DNA from: Asterias amurensis
Taxonomy: Eukaryota; Echinodermata; Asteroidea; Forcipulatida; Asteriidae
Direction of reading: 5' to 3'
Assembly (NCBI RefSeq): GCF_032118995.1
Contig: NC_092666.1
Coordinates: 3,112,001-3,176,000 of the forward strand
Length of the DNA stretch: 64,000 nucleotides
Shown here: positions 11,848-22,200 of the stretch, one piece after another
How the letters are laid out: the number at the start of each line of letters is the position of its first letter
Numbering within the stretch: the first letter of the stretch is position 1
Translations under genes and position numbers: made by a program
The notes under the pieces: model-generated
The model's input: the letters and a program-made list of their open reading frames with translations, nothing else
What the model was told of the DNA's origin: nothing
Database searches by the model: none

Positions 11848-11989
11848 AGGGCTATCACGTATTCAGAAAATTCACAAAAAAGCTTGCTTTTTAGAGATCT
11901 CAGAATTAGAACAATTTGTTAGCAGAGATTGTTACTCTAGTGTCAGTAACACTGAACTTCTTTCCTTTTGTTTTCTTTTCACAATTTAG
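11848..11989 (+). CDS. Weak candidate terminal exon in phase 2
   Basis: A long pyrimidine-rich tract ends in gttttag at 11847. The next bases are open in phase 2 for 46 codons to TAG at 11987-11989. The peptide (begins GLSRIQKIHKKACFLEIS) is unlike the neighbours in composition and the DNA is AT-rich, so this may be chance. It is listed because the phase agrees with exons A-D. No function is proposed. Confidence 0.2.
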
Positions 11990-12159
11990 ATTTTGTTGGA
12001 TTTCTTTTTAAGAGCTACATGTGATTTATGTGTGTTATATAATTAGTACAGTACTTGTTTATTTATGCTTTTTTAAATAACAGCAAAACCAAAAGTGTTA
12101 AGATTTGTTTCAGCAAAAGTACTACAAAGGATGCGTACTTGCCATGAAAGCATGAGGCC

Positions 12160-12980
12160 AGGGGCCAATTCTATACCACTGTTTAACGGTAAACAAGTTT
12201 TTGTGCTAATCAGGGCACAATTTCATAAAAGCATAAATATTTGCTAAGCACAGAAAAATATTGCCTAACACTAGACACTGGTTACCAGCAAAAAGTCCAT
12301 TAATTCTACCTGCTGTAAGTAGTGCCAGACCCATTTTTTGCTTTCATTGAAATTTGATAAGCAGTATTTTCTGCTTAACAGCTTAATGAAATTTGGCCCA
12401 TTGCAGGAAATATTGCTTAGCGCTAAGCATATTTCACAAATTAGCAAGAAAATGAGGCAGTCAGCTAGCACATTTACCATGGATTTGCATTGTTAAGTCG
12501 TTCATTTTCATACAGTAGGCCTAAGCACTGGAAGTTTGCCATGCCTATTTGACGATTTGACGAACTGCAATCATATACTCTGTCAATATGTATTCCAACA
12601 AAAAGACCAGTAACTATCAGTACAAGTACTTTTTGAAATCAAGTATAATAATTTTGATAACAATTTTTTGTAATTAATAAAACTTTTGATGGTAAAAAGA
12701 AATATGAGCGTGGTGGACAGTTCTTTTGAACCATAACACTTAGTAGGATGTATGGTGGAGTAGTTTAGAGCATCGAGTTCAAGTTCTGATCAGTAACTCA
12801 TCAGCGTGTGGGTTCGAGTCCCGGTCATGACACTTGTGTCCTTGAGAAAGATGTTTTACTAGTATTGCTTCTCTGCATAAACAGGTACCTGCGAAGGTAG
12901 GGGTTGATAGTTTGAGGAAAAAGCCTTCAGAGTGCCACGGCAGCCCAGGCTGTATACTCGCCAGGGAACATAGCTTGAAT
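12160..12980. repeat. Palindromic 'gcttagca' repeat and a tRNA-derived SINE
   Basis: Positions 12160-12470 belong to a dispersed family built on gcttagca and tttatgaaatt-type strings, also at 24905-24990, 38000-38175, 40320-40600 and 55570-55735. Positions 12750-12935 hold a SINE with a tRNA-like head (gtttagagcatcgagttc, then gggttcgagtcccggtc) and the shared tail cttgtgtccttgagaaagat. The same SINE family is at 39755-39960, 44540-44720 and 51850-52050. Confidence 0.6.
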
Positions 12981-13079
12981 AACTACATGAATGTTATTAG
13001 ATCAATGACCAATTGAGCACATTCTTCTTATGTTTGATCTCTGGATCAAGGTGAACATTAATTGTAAATAATTTGGTAG

Positions 13080-13459
13080 TTAAAGGGAAGGTACACGTTT
13101 GGTAATTACTCAAAACGAATACGAACTTAAAAACTGACTTGGTAAAAAGCATTGGAGAGCTGTTAAAAATATAAAACATAAGAAACGGCTCCCTCTGAAG
13201 TAGCATAGGTTTTGAGAAATAGGTAATTTCTCGCTAAAATAATAAGAGACTTCTAGCCAGAAGTCTTTTATTCCTATCTGAAAGCACACAAATTCGTCAA
13301 ACAAGGATGTTTTTCCCCTCATCATTTTCGTGCAGCTTCGATGACCAATTTAGCTCAAATTTTCACAGGCTTGTTATTTTATGCTTATATGTATGTTGGG
13401 ATACACCAAGTGAGAAGACTGGTCTTTGACAATTACCAAACGTATACCTTCCCTTTAAG
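13080..13459. mobile_element. TTAA-flanked MITE, family T2
   Basis: Bounded by TTAA at 13080-13083 and 13456-13459. The left end agggaaggtacacgtttgg is inverted at the right as accaaacgtataccttccct. Sister copies are at 33540-33839 (complete) and 53030-53270 (truncated). Confidence 0.8.
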
Positions 13460-13489
13460 GACAATTACCAAACGTAGCCACTTGATTGT

Positions 13490-13930
13490 GTGTTTATTGA
13501 GGTCCCCCGAGTCCCTGCTCACCTTTCATCTAGATTCATATGCAGACGACCGAAAGTGCAGCTGCCAAACGTCACCTCGGACCAATCAAAACACAGATGT
13601 GTAAGGCAACGTCCTGACATCACTGCAGGATTATCTAATGAATTCATTGTATCCAATGAAATCACTAGTTCTGAAAAGCAAGTACCTGTCTTTATCATTG
13701 CGGATAAAGACATGAAAGACAGGGGGCCAATCTATGAAGGATGGAGTTGGTATGAAGTCAACCAAGGGACATCGGCTCGGGCTTTGGCTGTCACCTTCAA
13801 CCTCAGCATAGAAGATTATGCCTTGGCAGCGAGCTATGGTACAATGTAGATCCCACACAGCCATGGTACCGGAGACATTGGTCATGTTTTGTCAGAATTA
13901 CGGATGCAGCCTTGGGAAATCTACAGGTAA
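13490..13930 (+). pseudogene. Possible decayed coding fragment, unrecognised
   Basis: GC-richer sequence open for about 78 codons from 13616 to a stop at 13847-13849 (peptide includes VFIIADKDMKDRGPIYEGW). An overlapping shifted frame continues as ELWYNVDPTQPWYRRHW and FVRITDAALGNLQ up to about 13926. The protein-like character jumps between frames, which suggests indels in a once-coding sequence or a mis-guessed exon boundary. It is cut off by the foldback element at 13934. I do not recognise a family. Confidence 0.3.
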
Positions 13931-13933
13931 CAA

Positions 13934-14192
13934 TTTTATATGGAAAGGTTTGCGGTAACACCATGTATGACTATCTCTAATGAGTTAGAGTGGTTCTGAA
14001 AAGAACTGTTGGTTTCAACTTGGCGTTTCGATCAGTATGCTCTGATCATTTTCTCCAGAAGACGATCACAGCATACTGATTGAAACGTCGAGTTGAGACC
14101 AACGGATCTTTTCAGCACCACCCCAACTCATTAGAGATAGTCATTACATGTACATGGGTGTTACCTCAAACCTTTCCATATCGTATTTCCAC
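13934..14192. mobile_element. Foldback element, family T5
   Basis: Large hairpin. The left arm tatggaaaggtttgcggtaa and the inner cgtttcgatcagtatgctct are mirrored by agcatactgattgaaacg and tcaaacctttccatatcg. A second copy is at 26107-26386, also about 260-280 bases. Confidence 0.85.
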
Positions 14193-14264
14193 CATGCAAA
14201 GTTTCAAATCCTATCCTAGGAAAATGTTAAGCTCAATTCTGCCATTAGGATTTTCTGACTTTTT

Positions 14265-14400
14265 ATTGTCATTTTGGTTTGAGCAAAGAATGGTTGACAG
14301 AGAGGGACTTGAATCTGTGACTTCCAGACCAGCATGTCGGTGCTACATGTATGCCAACAGCTATTTAGCCCTAATGTTGGCCGTCTTCCTATTTTGTTTT
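14265..14400 (-). repeat. tRNA-derived SINE fragment, reversed
   Basis: On the minus strand it reads agggctaaatagct-like box A, then a diverged box B, flanked by the ggccaacatt-type leader. It is the same family as the better copy at 26860-27062 and the reversed copy at 41270-41380. Confidence 0.55.
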
Positions 14401-14631
14401 CTTCCCAGGCCACCTGCCAGGGCCCAATATCATGGCTCTGCTTACTGCCGAATTCTGCGCTTAGGCTCATTTGCAACTTACTGTGCAAACGTTGAATGTC
14501 TGTGTTAGCTACGAAAGCGAAGAAAGCATAGTAACATGAAGCATGTCCATGCTTGAAGAAAACATTTCCTTGACCTTAGTGACGATTCTAATTGCTTCCA
14601 GTAAGCAGAGCCATAAAATTGGGCTTTGATA

Positions 14632-15910
14632 CCAAACCCACCCACTCCAAACCACCTTTTACCAAACTAACCCACCCACCCAACCAAAGTCACCCTGTCC
14701 CAACCCAACCTATAACCCAACCCTTGCTCAATCCACCCTATCTATCTCAACCTACAAGACCTAAGCTACCCTTACCAACCCCATCCAAACCCACCTCTAT
14801 CCTGTACTGCAAGCCACCCCACCACAACCTCAAAACAACCCAAGCTAAAACCCAGCCACACCATCCAAAGACGCCCTGTTCCAACCCACCCTATAACAGC
14901 CCAAGCCCCCCACAACACAAACCACCCACAACACAAACCCAAGCAAAACGCAAAGAACTATCTCAACCCAAGCTACCCTTACCAACCTCATCTTAACCCA
15001 CCCTGATCCTGTCCCGCATGCCACCCCAGCACAACCCCATAAACCAAACTAAAACCCACCTAGACCATCCAAAGTCGCCCTGTTCCAACCCACCCTAACC
15101 CTTGCTAATCTACCCCAAGCTACCCTTACTAACCCCATCCAAACCCACCCTGATCCTGTCCCGCATGCCACCCCAGCACAACCCCATAAACCAAACTAAA
15201 ACCCATCCACACCATCCAAAGTCGCCCTGTTCCAACCCACCCTAACCCTTGCTCATCCACCCCAAGCTACCCTTACCAACCTCATCTAAACCCACCCTGA
15301 TCCTGTCCCGCATGCCACCCCAGCACAACCCCATAAACCAAACTAAAACCCACCTAGACCATCCAAAGTCGCCCTGTTCCAACCCACCCTAACCCTTGCT
15401 CATCCACCCCAAGCTACCCTTACTAACCCCATCCAAACCCACCCTGATCCTGTCCCGCATGCCACCCCAGCACAACCCCATAAACCAAACTAAAACCCAT
15501 CCACACCATCCAAAGTCGCCCTGTTCCAACCCACCCTAACCCTTGCTCATCCACCCCAAGCTACCCTTACCAACCTCATCTAAACCCACCCTGATCCTGT
15601 CCCGCATGCCACCCCAGCACAACCCCATAAACCAAACTAAAACCCACCTAGACCATCCAAAGTCGCCCTGTTCCAACCCACCCTAACCCTTGCTCATCCA
15701 CCCCAAGCTACCCTTACTAACCTCATCTAAACCCACCCTGATCCTGTCCCGCATGCCACCCCAGCACAACCCCATAAACCAAAGTAAAACCCATCCACAC
15801 CATCCAAAGTCGCCCTGTTCTAACCCTTGCTCAATCCACCCTAAGCTACCCTTACTAACCCCATCCAAACCCACCCCAATCCTGTCCCTCAAGCCACCCC
15901 AGCACAACCT
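14632..15910. repeat. C/A-rich minisatellite, ~147-base unit with alternating dimer structure
   Basis: The plus strand is almost free of G. From about 15000 the unit, containing agtcgccctgttccaaccca, repeats at about 147 bases. Alternate units differ in a fixed way: cccacctagaccatcc in one and cccatccacaccatcc in the next, giving a two-unit higher-order period of about 294. The 14632-15000 part is older and more diverged. Pro/Thr-rich open frames here reflect base composition, not genes. Confidence 0.9.
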
Positions 15911-16513
15911 ACATGTATAGACCTTTATCGTGCTGCCTCCTGGTCATGTTCCTCGTATCCAATAAAAATAAAGTAATAAATGCTAATAATAATTTTGCAA
16001 TTAGGAACCAGACTATTTTGTTCTTCCAGCCTCGGCTTGGTAACATTGATATCAATGGGAGAAATTCAAGATGGCTGCACCGTGATATTGTTCATAACCC
16101 AAACTAAAACCCACCCACCCACCCACACCATCCAATCCACCCAATCACATCCCAAGCCATACCACCCAACGAAGCCAAGCAAGACTCAAACAACTGGCTC
16201 TTGGAGAAGACATTGAAAATAATGTACTAAGCTTTAATCACATTTCAAATTAGCTTTAGCAGGAACAAATTAGTCTTAAAGTTAGGGTCATAGATTGTTT
16301 TGTTTTTTTGTCAATGTAATGCTTAAGAACGATACCATAAAAGTCGCATGTGAATTTAGTTGAATGCAGTGTCTGCTTGCTGAGAGAAAAAAATAAAAGA
16401 CTGTTGCATTTTTTTTTTCACAGGAACGTTGAATTTCTACCTCCATGGTTGAATCCAACCTGTTTTGCATCTCTGGCTGCAGCATAACGATAAACGATGA
16501 AACGATTAATGCA

Positions 16514-16897
16514 TGAAGCCAGTGGACACTATTGGTAATTGTCAAAGACCAGTCTTCTCACTTGTTGTATCTCAGCATATGCATAAAATAACAAACCTGT
16601 GAAAATTTGAGCTTGATTGGTCGACGCAGTTGCGAGATAACTATGAGAGAAAAAAACACCCTTGTCACACCCTTGTGTGCTTTCTGATGCTTGATTTCCA
16701 GACCTCAAATTCTAAACTTGAGGTCTCGAAATCAAATTCATGAAAAATTACTTCTTTCTCGAAAACTATTCCAGTTTTGAGGGAGCCATTTCTCACCATG
16801 TTTTATACTACAAACCTCTCCCCATTACTCGCTACCAAGTAAGGTTTTATGCTAATAATTATTTTGAGTAATTACCAACAGTGTCCACTGCCTTTAA
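16514..16897. mobile_element. Palindromic MITE, family T1
   Basis: The left end cagtggacactattggtaa and right end ttaccaacagtgtccactgcctttaa are inverted copies. TTAA is intact on the right (16894-16897) but lost on the left. Confidence 0.8.
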
Positions 16898-17448
16898 CCT
16901 TGGCTTTATATACATGTATTTCTTTGATCTTTGACAGTTTGTTCACATCACAATGGGCACAGAGAACTGATACTGCATTGTAAACTTGGCTACAAAAGCA
17001 CAACAACCAAAGCTCTAACATCAGAAGCATATTTAATTATGTTTTTTATGAGAGATCGTCAACTAGCCGGACAGACACTTCAAGATGAGGGCTATGCTTA
17101 ACTTGCTACACTTTGTTGCAAATTTCATTGCTTAAAAGGAAATGAGTGGGCATCAGTCACAGCAATGGTATTTTGTCTGGTCATCTTTTATTGCTTAGCA
17201 AAAGTTTCTGTGCTTAGCAGGTTTTTGTTTAGCAAGTGCTTAGAGGTTTTATGGAATTTGGCCAACGAGAGTGAATGCCAATAAACGACATAAGACAAAA
17301 ACAAATCTGAAACATGGATCAAAAAGTGATATTTCTCATACAAGGGTACATGTATATCCTGTCCCATTAAATTAAAAAAAAATCATAAAACCAACTCAAC
17401 AAAATGTCAACAAATTTAATAGTCCCGTGTTTTTCTTTCCTTTCTCAG

Positions 17449-17540
17449 GACAATGGGACATGTTAGAACACTAGGTGGCAGCAGACTAACCAGGAAATGT
17501 GCGCATACTCAGAACTACTCACGACTTGGAGATTTATCTG
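17449..17540 (+). CDS. Candidate plus-strand exon (exon F1)
   Basis: A very good acceptor (tttttctttcctttctcag) ends at 17448 and a consensus donor gtaagt begins at 17541. The 92 bases are open in one frame only, beginning in phase 2 and ending in phase 1. The peptide begins TMGHVRTLGGSRLTRKC. The start phase fits exons A and C, so it may be another, more distal 3' end of the same gene. It could instead belong to an independent small transcript. No domain is recognised. Confidence 0.4.
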
Positions 17541-17581
17541 GTAAGTGCACTGTCACCTAAAGTTAAAAGGTCCATTATATA

Positions 17582-17746
17582 GATGGATTACACTAAGCGT
17601 CAACGACCGCCATATTTGATGAAACTTGATGCGTCACCGTGCAAGGCTATATCATTGGCTGAGAGTTGTGTGGAGCGCCTACCAAAGGCACTTTTCCGTT
17701 GTTTATCATCAAATCTGGCGGTCAATGACGCTTAGTGCAATCTATT
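17582..17746. mobile_element. Short inverted-repeat MITE
   Basis: The arms gattacactaagcgtcaacg and gtcaatgacgcttagtgcaa are inverted copies around an interior of about 110 bases. The element sits just after the exon F1 donor. The remaining intron to 18115 shows nothing else. Confidence 0.75.
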
Positions 17747-18115
17747 GGTGCGAGTAAATTAATATTAAAAAATTATACAAATAATTCGTAGTACTTTGTT
17801 TTATGGTCAATCATTTTTGTTGACCTGGTAAAAATATGGCCAAATGCAAAATAAAGCCATCGATAGCTTGAGGTTAATTTATGTTTTCTAGCTCTGCCGA
17901 GTTACCGCTTATTTGATTCAGACATGATATTTGTTCCTTGGATAAAAGTATGAATATTTTATTGAAAATAAGGACTGACCTTCATGGTGAACGTTTTATC
18001 CACAATTTTCTCTTTTATTTGTCCAAGGGCATAAAATGAGACTTAAGTAGGAAGAATTTCATGCCTGTTCATTCTTTAATTCTCTTCTTTTTCTTCTCTA
18101 AATATTTGTACTTAG

Positions 18116-18174
18116 TTTTGTACGAGTCCTCGGTGCAAATCAAAGATAGAATACCGCTGCAAGGCATAAGATGA
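18116..18174 (+). CDS. Candidate terminal exon (exon F2)
   Basis: A long pyrimidine tract (18070-18110) ends in the acceptor gtacttag at 18115. Joined to exon F1 in phase 1, the exon is open for 18 codons plus the one split across the junction and ends at TGA 18172-18174. The peptide is LYESSVQIKDRIPLQGIR after a junction valine. Two independent splice sites, phase agreement and a strong tract make chance less likely. The identity is unknown. It would end about 1 kb from the RRP1 stop, tail to tail. Confidence 0.4.
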
Positions 18175-18670
18175 GCAAGTAGAGCTTTATCTACTGTTAA
18201 AGTACAGCATGACGCCATTTTGGTAAGCAAATGTTTTGTTATACTATTGTCTGCACTAATCTTTGGTTGCATCAAAAGAGTCGCTTACTGAAACCTGAGC
18301 TTGGCCTCTTGCCTGGGCCTCCCGTCATTTATTTTAGAGCAGTCTATAGTTTGATTGGTGTTTTTATATCAATTGGAGCTTAGCGCCGGAGCTCGGGCTA
18401 AGGTTTTCAAAAAGTCCCAAGTATAATTATAACCATTCCTTGAAAACACCCTGTAAATTTTAAGGAAACATCTCACTGGTCGCTAGTTTGGTACATCACC
18501 AAATCAATAGTATTACTTGAGTGATAATGCCCTCTAATGATAACATATTATGGGTTATGTACGATTAATGACACAAATACAATTATGGAGCTTTCGTAAT
18601 ACATAAAATAAATCATGCATGTTTGACCTTGGCATTGAAACAGTTTCAAGAAAGATACAATATTGATACT

Positions 18671-19215
18671 CCTTTACATTTCTTACCACTGGCTCATGAT
18701 TGTTTATTGGATCTATCAAGTCCTAAAGATCTTCAGAGAGCCATGATCATTTCTTTTTGGGATTGCTCGACAAAAATATAGCTCCACATACCTTGCATAC
18801 AAAAAATACCGAGTGCTTTGATACGCCTTTAGGGTGTGATAAAGTGCAATTTAAGAACCCATTATTGGTTTTAGTATTCTTACGACCTCAGCACTAAAAA
18901 AGGAAGATAACATTATGATCTTGGTTTCTCCGTTTACATTTTCATATCACAGTCTCATTTTTGCCTCTTGGATCTATCAAGTCCTAAAGATCTTCAGAGA
19001 GCCATGATCTTTTCTTTTTGGGATTGCTCGACAAATTGTAGCTCCACATACATGACATACCTTGCATACAAAAAATACTGAGTGCTTTGATAAACCTCTA
19101 GGGTGTGATACAGCGCAATTTAAGAACCCATAATTGTTTGTAATAATTATTACAACCTTGGCACTGAAAAAGATAAATGAAGATACAATCTTTGTATCTC
19201 CGTTTACATTTTCCT
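18671..19215. repeat. Tandem duplications of the RRP1 last-exon end
   Basis: Two extra units of about 260-270 bases begin near 18671 and 18931. Each matches the sequence running from the end of RRP1 (19201-19290) into its 3' flank. Shared strings include agagccatgatc, tctttttgggattgctcgac and gtgctttgat. On the minus strand the copies keep the KEKIMAL coding stretch but then carry a TGA where RRP1 has an arginine codon. They therefore lie in the RRP1 3' region as decayed partial exon copies. Confidence 0.8.
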
Positions 19216-19224
19216 ATCACAGTC

Positions 19225-22200
19225 TCATTTTTGCTTTTTGATTCTGTTGAGTCTTAAGGACCTTCGGAGCGCCATGATCTTTTCTTTTGGGGATTGCTTT
19301 TTACCGGAGCCAGGGGTAGGCTGTTTCTTCCCTGCTGAGGGTCGAGGTGCGGGGCTTGGGGTTTGGTAGGGGGATGCCTTGGTCTTTTTCCCGGTAAATT
19401 GGCGTTGTTTCGGGCTGGGGGTTTTCAGGACTGACTGGGTAGGCTGCTTGGATCCATCGAAAGGAATTCCTGGACTCGATTGGAGTTGTATTTGGTAGTC
19501 TTTAGAAGCTGAATAAGAAAACGGAAAGAAACAAAAACTAAACTTACAACTCTAGTAATTTTTTTATCCCCAGTGCAAATTTAACATCTTTTAAAGGCAG
19601 TGGACACTATTGGTAATTATTATCATAAAACCACAATTGGTAACAAGTAATGGGGAGAGGTTGATAGTATAAAACATTGCGATAAATGGCTCCCTCTGAA
19701 GTTATGTAGTTTTCGAGAAAGAAGTAATTTTCCACAAATTTGATTTTCAGACCTCAGAATTAGATTTTGAGGTCCCGAATTTAAGCATCTGAAAGAACAC
19801 AACTTCGTGTGACAAGGGTGTTTTTTCTTCCATTATTATTATCTTGTAACTTCGACGACCGATTGAGCTCAAATATGAAAATATGAAAATTTAAATGGCC
19901 TTGCCCTCTCCAAAAATGAAATTCCTGGCCTGCCTGGACTGGGACTCTGTGACTAGCTGACTAGAGAAGGGGGAAAGTGCTGCTAGTTGAATTATTGAAC
20001 TCACCATGTGCTTTGTTTAGTCCTAGGACGATCTTGACTCTTTTCTTGGGCGTGGCCTGGTCAGAGTCCGTATCGTCAGTTAGCAGAATCTGTGTCAGGA
20101 GACACACCCCAAATTATCAATGTCGGAATCAAATAATGATAGTATTATCTTGATTTAGAACATAACACAGGCCTTTCATACCAGTTGGATTGTCAACTGT
20201 AATGGTCTGTTGTATGGGCTACCCTACTCACTCATAAAAAACTCAGCCACCATCAAAGCATATGGGCAAAGAGTCTTTCAGGTTGCACCGTCTGAACTCT
20301 GGAACTCACTTCCAAATAAAATAAAACAAAGCTCCAGTCTAAAACAGTTCGAGTCTGTTCTGTCATATCTTTCTATGAAATAACTTGTATTTTTCATTGT
20401 ATGCATTTAGTAGTTCTTTCTGTATTTTCCATAATTTTTGTATGCAACAGTCCTGGTTTTTTCACTCTTGAATTTCCAAAAGCGCTTTGAAACAGTGAGA
20501 CTTCACTGTAATTTGGTGCTACATAAAAACTGTTCATTATTGTTTTTATATCGATGAGGGCTCGAAATTTACATTGGGCCGATGCCAGTGATTTGAGCTT
20601 TGGGCTCGTAAACTCATGACCAGACAAGTCCTGAGGTATTGTGATTTTCAATTGAATAGTTATCTTAAACAAATAAAAAAAATGGTGTTCAAATGTTGGG
20701 TGAACTATTAACTATATTTTCGCTTTGGAACAAGCTAATCACCCACATTCAAGCAGCTCCTTCATTGGACACTTTTAATCTCTTCTTACACATGACTTAA
20801 AACCCATTTGTTTTGTCAATCTGGTTATAGAGCCTAGAAACTTCCATATTTAGTGCTCTGTAAATGTAGTTATTATTATTATTTTTGTTCCAGAGAAACA
20901 AATTTCCCAAAGGTAAAATGTGAAATCAATCAAGTCCATCCTTGAATATTTCTGAACTGGTTTTGTGGTAATTTTGATGAAGTTTACTTACTCCCTTTCG
21001 GCTGGGTGGCTCACTCTGTGGTTCAGTATCTTTACGTGCTACTGAGCGACGCACAAACGCAGGGGGTGTGCTCGTACGCTGGAATGCTGCAAATGGCTTC
21101 TCAGGCTTCGGTTGCTTTCTCTTCTTTTGACTCTGTGGTTTTTCTAGATTCACTAGAAGCTCAGGCTCAGCAGTTTCAGGTTTCTCAGTTTTCTCTGGGC
21201 TTTTCTCTGGTGTTTTATCTGATTCAGTTGTTTCAGGTAGGTTGCTTTTTGATTTCCTCTTCCTGCGTTTCTTGGTCGACTTCTCTGGACTCTCCTCCAA
21301 ATCAACTCCGACTGTCTCGCAAGATTCTTTCGTTTCTAGAGCTCCCATCTTGGAATCTTCCTCATCGGTCGTCTTCTGGATGTCCTTTTGAACGACTTGA
21401 TCACCATTTGATTTTCTCTTCTTCTTCTTCTGTTTCTTAACTGTGACTTCTTCTCCAGCAGATTCCTTGGTGTCTGCTGTGTCAGCTGTGACATCTCCCG
21501 CCTGTTTCGTTGTCGACGTCTCACTCATCTCTTCAACATCCTCATCACTCGTCTTCTGGATGTCCTCTTGAACGACTTGATCATCATCTGATATTCTCTT
21601 CTTCTTCTTTTGTTTCTTATCTGTGACTTCTTCTCCAGTAGACGCCTTGCTGTCTGTCGACGCCTGACTCATCTCTTCAATACCTGTTGCCTTCTCATCT
21701 TCGGTCGCAGCCGACTTCTTAACCTGTTTCCTCTTTCTTCGCCTTCTCCTCTTCCTTTTTGGCTCCTCGTCTCCGTCTTCATCATCTCCTCTCGCAACCT
21801 CCTTAGAAGCTTTCCTCTTCTTGCCTTGTATCCCATCCCTCTCCATGTCCAAGTTCTTGAGCCAGGGGCGATCACCGTAGATGAACTCTGGTCCATCCTC
21901 TTGGTAGTTCAGGAGTGACGCCACGTTGTAGTCGGGGAACACGCCTTCTTTAAGATCGCGGAATCTGAAATTTATTTGAGATGGGGATTTCAAAATCAAA
22001 CATTTTATAATTCTATCAGAATTCCTACTTTTTAAATCTGCCCACGTTTTTTTTTACTTTCATAAAAAAAAAGAAATTAGAGTCTGATTATAATTTTAAT
22101 GTCATAGATGTTAAACTTGCATCGGGGAAAGAGGAATATTAATTTTAATGTCATTTAGTTACTGAAATCACAAGTTATTGATTTGTGCAATTAAACCAAT

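Noticed and set aside
14592..15920. Pro/Thr/Lys-rich frames on both strands
   Set aside because: They come from the G-poor C/A minisatellite; lack of stops follows from base composition.
20394..20672. 92-codon minus-strand frame in RRP1 intron 9
   Set aside because: It lies between well-supported RRP1 exons, has no motif, and splicing removes it.
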